Assembly: GCA_023205875.1 (NCBI GenBank)
Contig: CP060760.1
Coordinates: forward strand, 62,001 to 126,000
Direction of reading: 5' to 3'
Origin: Chloropicon primus
Taxonomy: Eukaryota; Chlorophyta; Chloropicophyceae; Chloropicales; Chloropicaceae
DNA length: 64,000 nucleotides
Both the position numbers and the translations under genes were made by a program. Positions within the stretch are counted from its first letter, which is position 1, and each line of letters starts with the position of its first letter. The notes beneath the pieces are model-generated. The model was given only the letters and a program-made list of their open reading frames with translations, had not been told where the DNA came from and made no database searches. Positions 61,915-64,000 of this stretch are shown here, piece after piece.

Positions 61915-62649
61915 ATGTCATCTCGAGGCAGCAGCAGAAGGGAGAATCCGTCGGCGGCAGGTATCATGGCTCGATCCAAGAGGAGCAAGGTGAAGGAGGA
62001 GGACATGGAGGTGGACGAGGGGGAAGTGTTGGGGGCGTCGGGGTCTCGGGCTACCAGGGCACGCCGGGGAGGAGTCCTGGACAGCGACGACGACGGGGAG
62101 GACGACAAGAAGGGTGTCGCGAAGAAGGAGAAGCCGCTGACAGCCAGGCAGAGGGCGAAGATCAAGTCGGACCAAGAGGAGGAGGAGAGGAAGAGGAAGA
62201 AGGAGGAGGAGGCGACCCTTCGGCGGGACAAGGAGGAGAGGGGTGCGAGACCCCTCACTCAGTCTCTCGACCACCAAGGCGGCAAATACAGCCCCATGTT
62301 CCTCAAATTTGACGAAACGGACGAAACGGCAGACGAGGGACTGACGGGCGTGGTAGACGTGGATGGCAAGGACCTGGTCGAGAAGGGAGGCGGCTTCGTG
62401 CTCTTCCAATTTCCCACAATTCTTCCCCCAAGGATGAAGCAGGGGTCGGGGAAGGTCGGGAAGCTGAGGGTGTACGACGACGGCTCGGCTGAGCTGGACG
62501 TGGGTGGTGTGACTCTGGAGGTCTTCCCTGGCACGCTGAGCGACTGCTTTCACCAGGTGGCGATGATGTCAACCAAGGAGGACAAGTGCGTGTTCCTTGG
62601 GAACGTCACGAACAAGCAAGTTTGCACGCCCAAGCTGGACGATGTCTAA
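61915..62649 (+). CDS. RNA polymerase III subunit RPC4
   Basis: The product is 244 aa from the Met at 61915, or 227 aa from MARSKRSKVKEE at 61966. The N-terminal half is highly charged and disordered (SKRSKVKEEDMEVDEGEVL, EEEERKRKKEEE). The C-terminal RPC4 domain reads PTILPPRMKQGSGKVGKLRV, YDDGSAELDVGGVTLEVFPG and CVFLGNVTNKQVCTPKLDDV, matching the POLR3D/Rpc53 C-terminal block (GKLGKLxVYxSGxVxL, then FLGE-N-K-x-VxTPD). RPC4 with RPC5 forms the TFIIF-like subcomplex of Pol III. It is about half the length of animal RPC4, as is common in algae. The upstream leader repeats a GCAGCAGCAGAAGGGAGA segment found again near 61928. Confidence 0.88.
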   Translation: MSSRGSSRRENPSAAGIMARSKRSKVKEEDMEVDEGEVLGASGSRATRARRGGVLDSDDDGEDDKKGVAKKEKPLTARQRAKIKSDQEEEERKRKKEEEATLRRDKEERGARPLTQSLDHQGGKYSPMFLKFDETDETADEGLTGVVDVDGKDLVEKGGGFVLFQFPTILPPRMKQGSGKVGKLRVYDDGSAELDVGGVTLEVFPGTLSDCFHQVAMMSTKEDKCVFLGNVTNKQVCTPKLDDV

Positions 62650-62718
62650 AAAGAACAAGTTTTGTGTGAAGTTTTAGCCACCACGCCCTCCTGGTCGTTG
62701 GGGTCGCTTTATTTATTT

Positions 62719-64000
62719 TTAGAATACACTGCCTTCGCTGGACAAGCCCGGGATGGAAAGGTTGCTCCCCTCCCCCGAGAAGGAGGCTACGGACATCTCT
62801 TCGCTCTGGCCAGCCCCCAGCGATGGCCCAGAGTTTTCTTCCTCGCCGTAACCATCACCGTCGTCCTCGTTGAAGCCCCTGATGTCCTCGAGCTCGCTGT
62901 AGTTGATATCACTGAGGTCAGAGGGCTCTCCTATCGGGGGCCCGAGTGGAGACCCTTCCGGAGCCTCTGTGGGAAGCACCCCCATCACCCCAGGCTCCCC
63001 TGCCACGCCGAAAGATCCGCCGCTTCCGTCTCTGGGGGAGAGGGAGCCATCGGAGGAGTGGATGTCGCTGTCGACCTCCTCGGCATCCTCGCTCATGTCT
63101 TCCGACGACGATTCCTCCTTTGCCGCCTGCGTCAGGATCTGGGATACGGTCAACGGAGCCGCGGGCTCTTCCCTCCTGGAAGAAGACTTGCCTCCACCAC
63201 CTTCCCTGGCTTGAGGGGACGTGTACGGGGCGACGTGGGGGCTGGGGAAGTTCTCGGAGGGGCTCTCCAGCACTCGTGGAGGCGATGAAACAATTCCCTT
63301 CCCAATCGGTTCCTCCTCTGCTTTCCCTTTGTGAGGAGTACCAGCCTTGATGTCTTCGACAGGGTCTTCCTTGGAGACTACTGGCTCGACCGGCGTACGC
63401 GTCACGGCGGCCTCCTCCTCGCCCCCGGGCACACTCTTGGCTTCAGGGGTCTTCTGCTTCTGCTTCCGAGGCGTTGTCTTGGAGGCCTTGGGCTGTGGAC
63501 TCTTCTTCGGGCTCCAGCTCGGGGAGTAACGTTCCTCCTCCCCCGGCTTCTCACGGGAAGTCAGTCCAGGGCTGTAAGGCTTTGCCGCTGGGTTCAAGGG
63601 CGAGGAGGAAGTCGATCCCCCCTTTGCCTCCTTCTTCTCCTTGGGTGACACCGATTTGGGTAGTACGGCTTCCTTCACAGTTTGCGGGGATTTAGCCCTG
63701 CTTGCCGCTCTGGTCGACGGTGATCCTGCTCGCTTCACGGGTGTTGTGGATGACGAGGCCGCCCCCGTCTCGATACTCACTGCCTCAGAATCTTTGGGTT
63801 TGGGGCTGCTCCTCGCTGCAATAGGCGACTGAGTCTTTCGCTGCCCTTGATCCTCCTCTGCTACCTGCGTTGCTTGGCCCTTTGGGGACGGTTTCGCCCA
63901 TTTAGGCGACGATGATTTCTTGCTGCTGCTTTTCGGGGATGCCCCTGGACTTGCCACACCCTTCGAAGGGATTGGCGATGAGACCTCCTTGCGCTTTCCT
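62719..64000 (-). CDS. Ser/Pro/Lys-rich low-complexity protein, 5' end beyond right edge
   Basis: The frame is open from the right window edge to a TAA near 62719, giving at least 427 codons; the start lies outside the window (visible start GKRKEVSSPIPSKGVASPG). The sequence is almost all disordered and basic, with many SP, SPK and TP sites (GASPKSSSKKSSSPKWAKPS, RYSPSWSPKKSPQPK, TTPRKQKQKTPEAK) that look like proline-directed kinase targets. It ends in an acidic region (DEGYGEE-like) with SDLSDINYSELEDIRGFN and EEMSVASFSGEGSN. No domain is recognised. The bias suggests a nuclear or cytoskeletal scaffold. The frame is clearly coding by its even G/C-ending codon use. Confidence 0.7.
   Translation of the reverse strand, partial: GKRKEVSSPIPSKGVASPGASPKSSSKKSSSPKWAKPSPKGQATQVAEEDQGQRKTQSPIAARSSPKPKDSEAVSIETGAASSSTTPVKRAGSPSTRAASRAKSPQTVKEAVLPKSVSPKEKKEAKGGSTSSSPLNPAAKPYSPGLTSREKPGEEERYSPSWSPKKSPQPKASKTTPRKQKQKTPEAKSVPGGEEEAAVTRTPVEPVVSKEDPVEDIKAGTPHKGKAEEEPIGKGIVSSPPRVLESPSENFPSPHVAPYTSPQAREGGGGKSSSRREEPAAPLTVSQILTQAAKEESSSEDMSEDAEEVDSDIHSSDGSLSPRDGSGGSFGVAGEPGVMGVLPTEAPEGSPLGPPIGEPSDLSDINYSELEDIRGFNEDDGDGYGEEENSGPSLGAGQSEEMSVASFSGEGSNLSIPGLSSEGSVF

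Noticed and set aside
1-64000. tRNA, rRNA and spliceosomal RNA genes
   Set aside because: By eye I found no TPsiC-arm-like sequence in a cloverleaf context, no rRNA core and no U-snRNA signature. A computed covariance scan would be needed to exclude them fully.

Overview
This is a gene-dense nuclear window from a eukaryote, most likely a small green alga (Viridiplantae). Plant or plastid markers include a TOC159-type chloroplast import GTPase, cycloeucalenol cycloisomerase (CPI1, the phytosterol route), a plastid ribosomal protein L1, a ClpR-type plastid protease subunit, plastid-type uroporphyrinogen decarboxylase and branched-chain aminotransferase, and a plant-type M48 peptidase. High GC, short spacers, many single-exon genes and short GT-AG introns (about 90 to 310 bp) fit a prasinophyte or Chloropicon-like genome. 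That assignment is inference; no rRNA or plastid DNA is present.

Layout: 1-246 is the start of an unknown membrane protein that leaves the window on the left. 0.7-10.3 kb holds an auxilin-like J protein, a 160-bp minisatellite, the M48 peptidase, a double ABM-domain protein, a secreted beta-propeller-like protein, MED31 and a coiled-coil protein. 10.8-14.3 kb holds ClpR, a 70-residue two-exon KISH/TMEM167 gene and a CCR4-type nuclease. 14.7-28.3 kb is one 13.5-kb uninterrupted exon for a dynein heavy chain whose AAA1, AAA3 and AAA4 P-loops are lost. 28.6-44.4 kb holds a His-rich COBW GTPase, a possible BCL7-like protein, a broken ankyrin-like gene, CPI1, a URT1-like uridylyltransferase, UROD, SRP19, an alpha/beta hydrolase, a TMEM184/LAZ1 protein, an unknown basic protein and plastid L1. 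45.2-64 kb holds a DegT-type aminotransferase, a second TMEM184/LAZ1 gene, a helical-repeat protein, an S9 peptidase, a GH47/EDEM mannosidase, BCAT, TOC159, RNA polymerase III subunit RPC4 and a Ser/Pro-rich protein running off the right edge.

The genes are mostly unrelated housekeeping functions, as expected of a nuclear locus. Several serve the plastid (import, proteolysis, translation, tetrapyrrole and branched-chain amino-acid synthesis). The two least expected signals are the dynein heavy chain that keeps its fold and reading frame but not its motor ATPase motifs, and a recurrent, consistently oriented promoter element with core CTTTCGNNNGNGCNGTCGC found upstream of at least six start codons. 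No rRNA, tRNA, CRISPR array, insertion sequence or intact virus-like element was recognised.
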